64,000 bases of DNA from Gammaproteobacteria bacterium. GTDB taxonomy: Bacteria; Pseudomonadota; Gammaproteobacteria; Pseudomonadales; Moraxellaceae. The stretch is taken from assembly GCA_028868515.1 (NCBI GenBank), contig JAGWUI010000005.1, forward strand, positions 1-64,000. The letters run 5' to 3'. The position numbers and the translations under genes were made by a program. Below, piece by piece: positions 52,554 to 61,708 of the stretch (positions are counted from its first letter, which is position 1; each line of letters opens with the position of its first letter). Below the pieces are notes generated by a model. That model did no database searches. It worked only from the letters and a program-made list of their open reading frames with translations, and was not told the origin of the DNA.

Positions 52554-53108
52554 TTAAAAATCTATTTTGCAATCATCCAACAGTTTTTCAAAAAATGGAA
52601 AATTCTGATCCGTAAATTGGAAAAAATCTTTCATTTCTGTTCTTGGTATTTTAAATAATACATTGAATGACCAAGAAGCTAAGTTGGAATCACCTTGTTC
52701 TCCTGAAAAGTTACAAATATTGTAACCCAACTCAGTAATCCCTTCGATTTCAACCACTAACATAGTATCAATATATTGAGAGCGAACCTGAAACTCACTG
52801 ATTGGGCGAACATTAAACTCACCATCTGCTGGATGTCCTAAAGGACCTTCCATATAGCTTCCAACTTTAGTTTCCTGAATACGGAAAAAGAATCCGCTTT
52901 TCATATTAACTACATTGAAGTTCCGCAGCATCTGCAAATTCAAATGACGTAAAAACAACTTCTTTCTATTAAAAGTATTACTAAAAGAAGACTTATCAAC
53001 ATTCGCAACAATCAACTCATGTTTCGAGGTGAAGATGTTGACACCCTCACTATAAACCTCACCATTAATACGAATAAACCCTTCAAGATCGTAACTCTTT
53101 GATTTCAT
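52554..53108 (-). CDS. hypothetical protein between prmB and aroC
   Basis: The 184-residue product has no signal peptide or membrane helix and no family I can name. It contains a Gly/Asn-rich beta region (GYNICNFSGEQGDSNLASW) and an acidic, Phe-rich C-terminus (FFQFTDQNFPFFEKLLDD). Base composition is more AT-rich than prmB or aroC, and it separates genes that are usually adjacent, so recent insertion is likely. Small size, cytoplasmic character and isolation would suit an orphan immunity or accessory protein; this is a guess. Confidence 0.6.
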   Translation of the reverse strand: MKSKSYDLEGFIRINGEVYSEGVNIFTSKHELIVANVDKSSFSNTFNRKKLFLRHLNLQMLRNFNVVNMKSGFFFRIQETKVGSYMEGPLGHPADGEFNVRPISEFQVRSQYIDTMLVVEIEGITELGYNICNFSGEQGDSNLASWSFNVLFKIPRTEMKDFFQFTDQNFPFFEKLLDDCKIDF

Positions 53109-53150
53109 TTATGGTCATATCCATATTAAATAGTACTCAAAGTAATTAAA

Positions 53151-54197
53151 TCACTCACTCAACGCCAACGCCGCGACAAACTGCGCATGATATTGATGAC
53201 ACTCACTCGCAGTCAGTGCAAACACACCCGTCCCACCTTGTGCAAAGTGCAACCAATGAAATGGCACTTTCGGGAAAAGTTGACGCAGCGCCCACTCACT
53301 ATTACCCACTTCAACCACTAGCAAGCCGCGTGATGAAAGATATTCGGTTGATTTCACAAGAATTTGTTTTACCAAATCCAGACCATCACGACCCGCTGCC
53401 AATGCCATTTCAGGCTCATGTAAGAACTCTTGTGGCAAATCAGCCATGTCTGACGCATCCACGTATGGAGGATTCGATACGATCAAATCATATTGCTGTT
53501 GTGGCGGAATTTTCTCAAACAAATTCGATTGAATCAGCGACACTTGGTTATCTTTTTGATGATGTTCGACGTTAATCGATGCCACTTCAAGCGCATCACG
53601 CGATAAATCTGCGCCATCCACTTGTGCATCTTCAAACGCATACGCACACGCAATCGCAATACAGCCAGAACCTGTACACAAATCCAAAATCCGTTCTGGA
53701 ACAAACGCTGAATCTACCACAGGTGGCAAGCGATTCACGCCATCCACCAAACCACTGACGCCATCAGTCAACACTGGCGCAAAACGATTATTAATCAATT
53801 CTGCAATTGGCGAACGAGGAATGAGAACACGCTCATCGACGTAATACGGCTGATTGCAGAAATAGGCAACGTTCAGCAAATACCCCAAAGGAATCCGATC
53901 ATTAATGCGCTTTGCCAATAATTCAACGACTTTTTCTTTTTCAGATGGCAATAAACGACTATCCAAAATTTGTTCGTCAGCAGACCAATCTAAAGAAAGT
54001 GTCTGCAAAACCAACGCTGAACTTTCGGCAAAAAAATCTTCTGTACCCTGCCCTAAATGCACTTCTGAAGCACGTAAAGCAGTCACACCAAAACGGATAA
54101 AATCACGAATCGTATGTAAATGCGCGACGGCTTCATCTAATACGTCACGTTCAATCGTGAGTGCGTCCATACCATGTTCCTCTAAATCAGTGCTCAT
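53151..54197 (-). CDS. prmB: ribosomal protein L3 glutamine N5-methyltransferase
   Basis: PrmB methylates a Gln of ribosomal protein L3 during 50S assembly. The 348-residue protein has the PrmB start (LHTIRDFIRFGVTALRASEVHLGQGT), RIPLGYLLNVAYFCNQPYYVDERVLIPRSPIAELI, SAM motif LDLCTGSGCIAIACAYAF and NPPYVD near residue 240. It is longer than Escherichia coli PrmB (310) because of about 25 extra residues (VSGLVDGVNRLPPVVD) before the SAM motif. A second member of the N5-Gln methyltransferase family besides PrmC in this window. Start ATG 54197. Confidence 0.95.
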   Translation of the reverse strand: MSTDLEEHGMDALTIERDVLDEAVAHLHTIRDFIRFGVTALRASEVHLGQGTEDFFAESSALVLQTLSLDWSADEQILDSRLLPSEKEKVVELLAKRINDRIPLGYLLNVAYFCNQPYYVDERVLIPRSPIAELINNRFAPVLTDGVSGLVDGVNRLPPVVDSAFVPERILDLCTGSGCIAIACAYAFEDAQVDGADLSRDALEVASINVEHHQKDNQVSLIQSNLFEKIPPQQQYDLIVSNPPYVDASDMADLPQEFLHEPEMALAAGRDGLDLVKQILVKSTEYLSSRGLLVVEVGNSEWALRQLFPKVPFHWLHFAQGGTGVFALTASECHQYHAQFVAALALSE

Positions 54198-54345
54198 TTA
54201 AAAAATACGAAATCAGCTCAATTTCGTTAAAAAAATCTGAGCGAAAAAATATGTGCGAGATTGTAACGCGAAACGCCATCAAAGCGGCGCGATTTTAATG
54301 CCGTACTCATGAACATCATCAAAAAATACGGCGCATTTTATATTA

Positions 54346-54376
54346 AGGGGCTTTGACATTTAGTCTTTGCGATCAT
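54346..54376. repeat. fragment of the MITE-like element end
   Basis: GGGGCTTTGACATTTAGTCTTTGCGAT matches the left end of the element at 21858 (GGGTCTGTTGGCATTTGGTCTTTGCGAT) with a 2-nt gap and few mismatches. It lies directly after the next gene on the minus strand. No matching other end is nearby. Confidence 0.5.
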
Positions 54377-54379
54377 GAA

Positions 54380-54625
54380 TCAGCCTGTTTGATCGGATAA
54401 ACACACAAGCCTTTGCGACTCATAACTTTTTTGAATCTCAACCGCCTCATCATGGCTATTCGCGTATGCCAGCGCAATAAAATCACCTTCAGGCTTACCG
54501 AGTTTAAAAATTCGTCGATTACGCTGCAAACGTTCCGAAAGAGTTTCTATATGAAACTGCTTGCGATGTGGACTCCACAAAATCACATAAGAATCTTGGG
54601 TAATGGTGAATTGATCTATTGGCAT
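54380..54625 (-). CDS. small conserved-looking hypothetical protein
   Basis: The start is ATG 54625 with a strong AAGGAG ribosome site 8 nt upstream, giving 81 residues (MPIDQFTITQDSYVILWSPH...); a longer frame to 54676 has no such site. It has no signal sequence or membrane helix and is fairly basic in the middle (ERLQRNRRIFKLGKPEGD). Codon use and a good ribosome site indicate a real gene. Function unknown; its neighbours do not explain it. Confidence 0.65.
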   Translation of the reverse strand: MPIDQFTITQDSYVILWSPHRKQFHIETLSERLQRNRRIFKLGKPEGDFIALAYANSHDEAVEIQKSYESQRLVCLSDQTG

Positions 54626-54773
54626 AAAACACTCCTTGTGTACTGCAAAAAACAGCCATGGCAACGATGCAATCATCTTTACTTTTAGATCAAAAGCTCC
54701 CGAAAGGCAATACTTTAATTGTGCTAAATCAGACTCTTTCTACGTATCCATTTTTATAAAAAAACAAGAACAA

Positions 54774-55514
54774 TCATCGGCTCGCAGGCACATTTCCTGA
54801 ATGACGAATATGCTGATACAAGGCAGTATGCAAATCCGTTTTTGCTTTATATCCACTATAAAAATGTGTCGCAATCCAATTAATCACAGGATCACTCATA
54901 CCATTGAGAAATGCATAATTCATATTATCAACACGGTGATGCAGCATGTGATGTTTCTTTGGTAACAAAATCCAAAAACGCTGCAATCCACGCACAATCC
55001 TTGAATGACTGTTATGACATAAATAATGAGAGACTTCTGCAATCGAAGAAAACACTGCGAAATATGCGCCAATGCATAGCAATAATGGTGCAACAGCATG
55101 CCAAAAAAACAAACCTGACAAAAATAATAAGAAGAAAACCAACCACAACTTATAACCCGATTCATCCACATAAACCTGTAATAAAGGTTTATCGGTATAT
55201 CGTGGAATATCATGATGGAGATGAAACGACGCAACAAAAGGTCCAACTATAGATGAGTAATCATCATTATGATCCATAAATAAATGAACCAAACCATTCA
55301 CAAAATCAGCCAAAACATAAGCTGCAAGCACCGCAAAAATCTGCCAAGCCCAACCGATATTCAACCGAATAGCTAAAACCATCAGAAAAAGTTGCACAGA
55401 AACATTAAACCAAGAGACGATTTTATTGATCAATCGATATGAACTTTGCCCTTCGTAACGTTGCATCGCGGCAACGAATTGAAGCTGCTTGGTGTTCCAC
55501 TCTGTTTGCGGCAT
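54774..55514 (-). CDS. CarF/Kua-type lipid desaturase (plasmanylethanolamine desaturase-like)
   Basis: The 246-residue protein has four hydrophobic segments and the histidine pattern of the lipid desaturase domain (Kua/TMEM189/CarF family): LADFVNGLVHLFMDH, FHLHHDIP, SHYLCHNSHS, then KKHHMLHHRVDNMNYAFLNGMSDPVINWI. In bacteria CarF makes the vinyl-ether bond of plasmalogens and in animals TMEM189 does the same; substrates of distant homologues are unproven. No ether-lipid gene is nearby. The gene is on the minus strand, divergent from alaS, with 289 nt between. Start ATG 55514. Confidence 0.8.
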   Translation of the reverse strand: MPQTEWNTKQLQFVAAMQRYEGQSSYRLINKIVSWFNVSVQLFLMVLAIRLNIGWAWQIFAVLAAYVLADFVNGLVHLFMDHNDDYSSIVGPFVASFHLHHDIPRYTDKPLLQVYVDESGYKLWLVFFLLFLSGLFFWHAVAPLLLCIGAYFAVFSSIAEVSHYLCHNSHSRIVRGLQRFWILLPKKHHMLHHRVDNMNYAFLNGMSDPVINWIATHFYSGYKAKTDLHTALYQHIRHSGNVPASR

Positions 55515-55803
55515 GATCGAAATGACCTTAGCTTAAAATGATTGCATGAGATTTACTCATACTTAGTTTACTCCAATATTTCACAATCAGAATTGACTGA
55601 TCTGTCTATCAATCTAGCTCATGTAGCAATATCATTATCTGATAAAATTTATCTCGGAAGTCAGATTAAAAACTGAGTATAAAAAATCACAACTATACTC
55701 ATATTTTTAGTGATCCAACTTAAGCCTGTACGAAAAAATCAGCTATACTATTCCGCTTTTAATTCAACCTAATTTTACATCGTCAATTCAAGGAGTCTCA
55801 CCC
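55515..55803. promoter_or_regulatory. divergent intergenic region upstream of alaS
   Basis: 289 nt. A TATACT at 55744-55749 may be the alaS -10 (leader about 45 nt), but its -35 is poor. Ribosome site AAGGAG is 9 nt before the alaS ATG. Confidence 0.4.
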
Positions 55804-58467
55804 ATGACAGCCAAGCCGCAAATCCGCACTGCCGCTGACATTCGTGAAGACTTTTTGCGCTTCTTTGAAAGCAAAGGTCATACCCGCGTTGCATCGAGCA
55901 GCCTGATTCCAACTAACGATCCAACATTGCTCTTTACCAATGCAGGGATGAATCAATTTAAAGATACATTTCTTGGACTCGATCCGCGTGATTATGTCCG
56001 CGCAACTTCAAGTCAAAAATGTGTACGCGCTGGCGGCAAGCATAACGACCTCGATAACGTCGGTTACACTGCCCGCCACCATACTTTCTTTGAAATGTTG
56101 GGAAATTTTTCTTTTGGTGATTATTTCAAAAAAGAAGCAATTGCATTTGCATGGGAATTTCTGACCAGCCCAAGTTGGATGAATATTCCTACTGATCGTT
56201 TGTATGTCACTGTTTATGCAACTGACGATGAAGCATTCGGCTTTTGGAATAAAGACATTGGTTTAGATCCATCACGCATCATTCGTATCGGCGATAACAA
56301 AGGCGCACCTTACGCATCAGACAACTTCTGGGCAATGGGCGACACAGGTCCTTGTGGTCCTTGTACTGAAATTTTCTACGATCACGGCCCTGAAATTGCT
56401 GGTGGTTTGCCAGGCACACCAGAAGAAGATGGCGACCGTTTTATCGAAATCTGGAACTGTGTATTCATGCAGTTTAACCGTCAAAAAGACGGCACAATGC
56501 AGCCCCTTCCTGCACCTAGCGTTGATACAGGCATGGGGCTAGAGCGTATTAGCGCGGTGATGCAGCACGTTCATGCCAACTATGAAATTGATCTGTTCCA
56601 ACATCTCATCCAATCTGCTTGCAACATTATTGGTATTAAGGACGAAGGACAGCCTTCACTTCGTGTTGTTGCTGACCATGCTCGCTCTTGTTCATTCCTC
56701 ATCGCAGATGGTGTAAATCCAAGCAATGAAGGTCGTGGCTATGTATTGCGTCGTATCATTCGTCGCGCGGTACGTCATGGCAATAAACTTGGTGCGACAG
56801 GTGCATTCTTTTATCAAATGGTACAACCACTCATTGATGTCATGGGTGCAGCTTATCCAGAACTCATCGCACGCCGCGAAATCATCGAAAATGCTCTGCG
56901 CAAAGAAGAAGAACAGTTTGCGCGTACATTAGAACAAGGTTTGAAACTACTTGAAGCTGAATTGCCAAATGTAAAAGGCAACGTAATTGATGGTGAAGTT
57001 GCATTTAAACTTTACGATACCTACGGATTCCCTGTTGATTTAACAGCAGATATTGCTCGTGAACGTGGTTTAACTGTGGATCAAGCGGGCTTTGAAGCCG
57101 CAATGGATGAACAACGTCGCCGCGCGCGCGATGCAGGTAAGTTCACTGTCGACTATAACAGCTTTGTCAAAGTCGATAGCGCAACTCAATTTGATGGATA
57201 CGATGCAACAACTGGCCAAGGTCAAATCATTGCACTCTACAAAGATGGTCAACCCGTAGACACCCTCAGCGAAGGTGATGAAGGTTTTATTGTTCTAAAT
57301 CAAACACCTTTCTATGCAGAATCAGGCGGTCAGATTGGCGACACAGGAACATTGACAGGTTTAGATGGTATCTTTGAAGTTCAGGATACCAAGAAATCCG
57401 GTAATGCGATCGTCCATCAAGGTGTCGTCACGATGGGTAAAATCCAGTCGAACCAAACTGTTGAAGCGGAAGTGAAAAAAGATTTACGTGCATCAATTTC
57501 ACGCAATCACTCAGCAACACACTTATTGCATGCTGCATTGCGCAAAGTCCTAGGTGAACACGTCACACAAAAAGGCTCATTAGTTAGCGCCGACCTACTC
57601 CGCTTTGACTTTTCTAATGATCAGCCTGTAACACCTGAACAAATCAATGAAGTTGAACGTCTGGTTGCCCAAGAAATCATCGGCAACTACGCAGTTCAAG
57701 CCGAAGAAATGAGCATGGCTGAAGCCAAAACTAAAGGTGCGATGATGCTCTTTGGTGAAAAATACGGTGATGAAGTCCGTGTATTGGCAATGGGTAACAA
57801 AACCAATGACCAATTCTTCTCTGTTGAACTCTGTGGTGGTATCCACGTTGAGCGCACTGGTGATATTGGCCTGCTGAAGATTATCAGTGAAGGTGGCATT
57901 GCGGCAGGTATCCGTCGTATTGAAGCAGTGACAGGTCTCAATGCGTTGAACTATGTTCAAACTGGCGAGCGCCAGCTCGTTCAAATCGCTGGATTAACCA
58001 AAACAGCTCGAGGCAAAACCTTTGAAAAAGTTCACGCACTCTCTGAGCGTAACCGTGACCTAGAAAAACATATTGAACACCTCAATCAAAAATTAGCGAA
58101 TGCTGAAAGTATTGAGCTGGTTACGCAGGCACGATGGGTTGGTGATACCAAACTTTTGGTCGCAACACTTGAAAACATTGACAGCAAGCATCTGCGTACA
58201 TTGTTGGACAGCGTGAAATCACGCTTGCCTGAAAGCGTCATTGTTTTAGGTTCAACCGAAGGCGATAAAGTGAATCTACTCGCTTCTGTCTCACAATCGC
58301 AAACTGGCAAAATTAAAGCAGGTGAGATTATTAGCCATCTGTCAGGTTTAGTCGGTGGTAAAGGTGGCGGTAGACCTGATTTTGCTCAAGGTGGTGCACC
58401 ACTCATCCCAGAATTTGCACAAATTATGCAAGACATCCCTGCTTGGATTGAAGCAAAGCTCGCTTAA
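55804..58467 (+). CDS. alaS: alanyl-tRNA synthetase
   Basis: The 887-residue enzyme charges tRNA-Ala and edits mischarged Ser and Gly. Catalytic domain: [55 protein letters not shown]. Editing domain: [12 protein letters not shown] (HxxxH) and the zinc-linked [14 protein letters not shown]-Ala domain ends the protein, with a [14 protein letters not shown] segment. Length is normal (E. coli 876). It is followed by lysC and csrA, a common gammaproteobacterial order. Start ATG 55804. Confidence 0.98.
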   Translation: MTAKPQIRTAADIREDFLRFFESKGHTRVASSSLIPTNDPTLLFTNAGMNQFKDTFLGLDPRDYVRATSSQKCVRAGGKHNDLDNVGYTARHHTFFEMLGNFSFGDYFKKEAIAFAWEFLTSPSWMNIPTDRLYVTVYATDDEAFGFWNKDIGLDPSRIIRIGDNKGAPYASDNFWAMGDTGPCGPCTEIFYDHGPEIAGGLPGTPEEDGDRFIEIWNCVFMQFNRQKDGTMQPLPAPSVDTGMGLERISAVMQHVHANYEIDLFQHLIQSACNIIGIKDEGQPSLRVVADHARSCSFLIADGVNPSNEGRGYVLRRIIRRAVRHGNKLGATGAFFYQMVQPLIDVMGAAYPELIARREIIENALRKEEEQFARTLEQGLKLLEAELPNVKGNVIDGEVAFKLYDTYGFPVDLTADIARERGLTVDQAGFEAAMDEQRRRARDAGKFTVDYNSFVKVDSATQFDGYDATTGQGQIIALYKDGQPVDTLSEGDEGFIVLNQTPFYAESGGQIGDTGTLTGLDGIFEVQDTKKSGNAIVHQGVVTMGKIQSNQTVEAEVKKDLRASISRNHSATHLLHAALRKVLGEHVTQKGSLVSADLLRFDFSNDQPVTPEQINEVERLVAQEIIGNYAVQAEEMSMAEAKTKGAMMLFGEKYGDEVRVLAMGNKTNDQFFSVELCGGIHVERTGDIGLLKIISEGGIAAGIRRIEAVTGLNALNYVQTGERQLVQIAGLTKTARGKTFEKVHALSERNRDLEKHIEHLNQKLANAESIELVTQARWVGDTKLLVATLENIDSKHLRTLLDSVKSRLPESVIVLGSTEGDKVNLLASVSQSQTGKIKAGEIISHLSGLVGGKGGGRPDFAQGGAPLIPEFAQIMQDIPAWIEAKLA

Positions 58468-58502
58468 GAACTTAGGCTGAATACTTTGTTATAGCAATGG
58501 AA

Positions 58503-58533
58503 TCTCAATGCTTGAAATCTTAAGGCATTGAGA
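58503..58533. other. hairpin between alaS and lysC
   Basis: Perfect 9-bp stem TCTCAATGC...GCATTGAGA with a 13-nt loop and no T run. Not a standard terminator; may be a processing or attenuator-like structure ahead of lysC. Confidence 0.4.
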
Positions 58534-58582
58534 CAAAACAAATGATTTAAACTGATTGAAACGTAAGGAAAAGCAGAAAGGT

Positions 58583-59863
58583 ATGGCACTTATCGTCCAA
58601 AAATACGGCGGCACCTCGATGGGTACGCCAGAGCGTATTCTCAATGTTTCACGTCGCGTTAAGCGTTGGCATGATCAAGGTCACCAAGTAGTCGTTGTGG
58701 TTTCCGCTATGAGCGGCGAAACCAACCGCTTGATTGGTCTTGCAAAAGCAATTACAGAATCACCAGATCCACGCGAACTCGATCAAATGTTGGCAACTGG
58801 CGAACAAGTGACGATTGCAATGCTTGCCATGTCTCTGAAAAGCATCGGTTTAAATGCAAAATCATATACTGGTGGACAAGTTGTTATTCGTACAGATAGT
58901 TCGTTTAACAAAGCACGTATTCAATCCATCGACGAAGCCGCAGTGCGCAAAGATCTTGATGAAGGTTCTGTCGTCATCGTCGCAGGCTTCCAAGGTGTTG
59001 ATGACTTCGGCAACGTGACTACGCTTGGTCGCGGTGGTTCTGATACCACTGGCGTAGCAATGGCAGCAGCATTGAAAGCTGATGAATGCCAAATTTACAC
59101 CGACGTCGATGGGGTATACACCACTGACCCACGTGTTGCACCTAAAGCAAAAAAATTAGACCGCATTACTTTTGAAGAAATGCTGGAAATGGCAAGTTTA
59201 GGCTCGAAGGTTCTCCAAATTCGCTCCGTTGAGTTTGCAGGAAAATACCAAGTGCCACTGCGCGTATTATCAAGCTTTGATAATGAAAATGACGGCGCAT
59301 ACGACGATGAATTTAAAAACAACGTCGGAACACTCATTACGACTGAATCGGACACAACTATGGAACAACCTATTATCTCTGGTATCGCCTTCAACCGTGA
59401 TGAAGCAAAACTGATTATTCGCGGTGTACCCGATCAGCCAGGTATTGCATCACGCATCCTCTCTCCAGTCGGCGACGCAAATATCGAAATCGATATGATC
59501 GTGCAAAATATTGGCGCTGATGGCACCACTGATTTCACATTCACAGTGAATCGTACCGACTACACCAAAACATTAGCGCTGATGGAAAAGATTGGCAAAG
59601 ATGTTGGTGCACGTGAAGTCATTGGCGATGATACTATCGTTAAAGTATCGATCGTCGGCGTTGGCATGCGCTCACACGCAGGTGTTGCAAGCCAAATGTT
59701 CCGTACATTAGGTGCGGAAGGTATTAATATTCAAATGATTTCAACCTCAGAAATTAAAATTTCAGTGGTCATGAATGAAAAATACCTCGAGCTCGCTGTT
59801 CGCTCATTGCATACAGCATTTGGTTTAGATCGCGCATCAGGTGAAAGCCGCGCACAAGCATAA
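58583..59863 (+). CDS. lysC: aspartokinase (lysine-sensitive type, single-function)
   Basis: The first enzyme of the aspartate pathway to Lys, Met and Thr. From ATG 58583 the protein has 426 residues; the frame also opens at TTG 58556, but AAGGAA is better spaced to the ATG. KYGGTSMGTPERI start, TDVDGVYTTDPRV and VLQIRSVEFAGKYQVPLRV are aspartokinase motifs; the last part (about 260-426) holds two ACT domains for feedback by Lys or Thr. Length fits the alpha/beta-type single enzyme. Ends 217 nt before csrA. Confidence 0.96.
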   Translation: MALIVQKYGGTSMGTPERILNVSRRVKRWHDQGHQVVVVVSAMSGETNRLIGLAKAITESPDPRELDQMLATGEQVTIAMLAMSLKSIGLNAKSYTGGQVVIRTDSSFNKARIQSIDEAAVRKDLDEGSVVIVAGFQGVDDFGNVTTLGRGGSDTTGVAMAAALKADECQIYTDVDGVYTTDPRVAPKAKKLDRITFEEMLEMASLGSKVLQIRSVEFAGKYQVPLRVLSSFDNENDGAYDDEFKNNVGTLITTESDTTMEQPIISGIAFNRDEAKLIIRGVPDQPGIASRILSPVGDANIEIDMIVQNIGADGTTDFTFTVNRTDYTKTLALMEKIGKDVGAREVIGDDTIVKVSIVGVGMRSHAGVASQMFRTLGAEGINIQMISTSEIKISVVMNEKYLELAVRSLHTAFGLDRASGESRAQA

Positions 59864-59871
59864 AAATCGAT

Positions 59872-59920
59872 CACCGCAAATGTTCAATGGACGTTTGCGG
59901 TGTATCAACAGGTTTTTTTA
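59872..59920 (+). terminator. probable intrinsic terminator of lysC
   Basis: Stem CACCGCAAA / TTTGCGGTG; a T7 run begins about 10 nt after the stem. The distance is longer than ideal. Confidence 0.5.
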
Positions 59921-60080
59921 TAATCGTTTTTATAATTGGTTCAGCGTAACTGCCGACTCTATTATAATATTTTTTATAAAAAATGGTTTTAGGGTCTGTT
60001 AAGGTGCTCTCGTTTAAGCCATACTGCACCCAAACATTCCGTACTATATACGCGGCAAAGAAAGAACAAGGAGAGTAAGT

Positions 60081-60320
60081 ATGCTGATTCTGACACGCCG
60101 TGTCGGCGAAACATTGATGGTTGGCGATGAAGTCAGCATTACTGTGTTAGGTGTAAAAGGCAATCAAGTTCGTATTGGTGTCAATGCTCCTAAAGAAGTT
60201 TCTGTACATCGTGAAGAGATCTATCAACGCATTCAACACGAACGCGCAATGCACGAGCATTTACAGCATCTTGAGCAAGATTATCAGCCATCATTTGATG
60301 ATGAGCCATTTAATCGCTAA
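60081..60320 (+). CDS. csrA: carbon storage regulator CsrA
   Basis: A small RNA-binding translational regulator. [51 protein letters not shown] covers the CsrA core, with Leu4 and Arg44 positions of the GGA-binding surface present. It is 79 residues, about 18 longer than in Escherichia coli, the extra being a C-terminal acidic/His-rich tail ([16 protein letters not shown]), common in Acinetobacter-type CsrA. AGGAGAG lies just before the ATG. No RsmY/CsrB-like sRNA gene is seen in the window. Its terminator follows. Confidence 0.97.
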   Translation: MLILTRRVGETLMVGDEVSITVLGVKGNQVRIGVNAPKEVSVHREEIYQRIQHERAMHEHLQHLEQDYQPSFDDEPFNR

Positions 60321-60348
60321 TTCAACAAAAGCTAAGTGTTGTTTTTAT

Positions 60349-60384
60349 AAAAAAGACTTTTATTTCATATAAAAGTCTTTTTTA
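60349..60384 (+). terminator. intrinsic terminator of csrA
   Basis: AAAAGACTTTTAT / ATAAAAGTCTTTT stem with T run. The convergent hydrolase gene ends at 60452, so it may serve both. Confidence 0.75.
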
Positions 60385-60451
60385 GCTTCAGCGTGTATTC
60401 TTTTTATTTGGTAAGAAACCATAACAATCGACGCAATACTCCGCCTCTCAA

Positions 60452-61675
60452 TCATTCCCCTTTTAAGAAAACAGGAATCAGCGCCGTCATTGGAGCTCGA
60501 ATTTCTTTACACTCGTTGACTAATTGATGAGATGCATCTTCAAGTATTAACGCGACTTTCAAGCGAAATTTACGCCGCACAAACGCGTTGTTATAACGCC
60601 AATCTACAGTTTGATCTCGCATCCCCTGCACAAGCCATACAGGGAATCGGCTAACAGGTAGCGTCTCTATGTAAGGCATCCAGCGGCTAAGCGCCAAAAT
60701 CCAACTCATCGCCATAGTTCGGGGTTGCAATGGATCTTGCAAACGCACAAATCTCAGATACTCTGGATTGCTATTATTACGACGAAATTTACGTGGAACA
60801 TTTCGTTTCAATTGGCTAATCACAGAGAGCCCTACTGGATTTTGCCACCAGCCACTTTTTGCCGGGCGCACTAGAGGAGAAATTAAAAAAAGTCTCTCGA
60901 CGATCGGCGTGTGCTTACGCTTAGAGGCTTGCAGGACATGATCCATCCAGATTGCACAGCCAGTACTCTGCCCGATTCCGACCCATGGCGTCGGCAACTT
61001 TGCCCCTTGTTGGGTAGCCCACTGATGTAAATCTTTGATCATCGACTGATAGACTGAGAAATCAGAAATCCCTGTTTCTTCACCAGAAGACAGCCCATGT
61101 CCCGGCAAATCAAGAGCTAGAACCGTAAAATTCTGCGCAAGGAGTTCGGCAATCATAGGCTGATATAAGCCACTATGCTCTAAATAGCCATGTAAAACCC
61201 AAACAGTGCCTTGTGCTTCAGCCAAAGGCTGAAAGACTTGGACATGAATACGATGATCACCAGCTCGCAAATATCCTTGATCATGATGCGCGGACAATTG
61301 ATCTAACGCATAAAAGGCACGATAACCTCGAATCGCATCAGGTAACTCATTATCAGAAGTCAATTTCTCAGAAGTCAGTGATAATTGAGGCAGCTCTCGT
61401 GCTGTTTTAATTCGATCTGGTGCTGGGAGTTGAAGTTCCGTAAAAGCTTCTGGTATTGATGATTTAAATGTTGGTTTTGCTGCGACAATCACATTTTTAA
61501 TTTCAGTAATAATTTTAGATTCTTTAAGATTAAAGCGAGGCAGCAATGCTTTAGGTGCAAAAGTTTTAGACGTTGACACGTTAGATGGCGTATTGGTTAT
61601 CTCTAATTCACGCTGTGAAGATTCCATTACTGCGAGTTCAGTCATAAATCCATTCCACTTTGTCGTATCTATCAA
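60452..61675 (-). CDS. alpha/beta hydrolase (lysophospholipase-like)
   Basis: The 407-residue protein has a long N-terminal region (about 1-125) without known domain, then a hydrolase of the Hydrolase_4 type: TVWVLHGYLEHSGLYQPMIAELLAQN, LDLPGHGLSSG, nucleophile elbow GIGQSTGCAIWMD and a C-terminal VQGMRDQTVDW plus a catalytic His in EDASHQLVNE. No signal peptide. A monoglyceride or lysophospholipid substrate would be typical of the family, but is not shown. Start could also be M11 (61645). Convergent with csrA. Confidence 0.85.
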   Translation of the reverse strand: MIDTTKWNGFMTELAVMESSQRELEITNTPSNVSTSKTFAPKALLPRFNLKESKIITEIKNVIVAAKPTFKSSIPEAFTELQLPAPDRIKTARELPQLSLTSEKLTSDNELPDAIRGYRAFYALDQLSAHHDQGYLRAGDHRIHVQVFQPLAEAQGTVWVLHGYLEHSGLYQPMIAELLAQNFTVLALDLPGHGLSSGEETGISDFSVYQSMIKDLHQWATQQGAKLPTPWVGIGQSTGCAIWMDHVLQASKRKHTPIVERLFLISPLVRPAKSGWWQNPVGLSVISQLKRNVPRKFRRNNSNPEYLRFVRLQDPLQPRTMAMSWILALSRWMPYIETLPVSRFPVWLVQGMRDQTVDWRYNNAFVRRKFRLKVALILEDASHQLVNECKEIRAPMTALIPVFLKGE

Positions 61676-61708
61676 TCACTCATTAATATTTTAATGTCAT
61701 AAATATTT

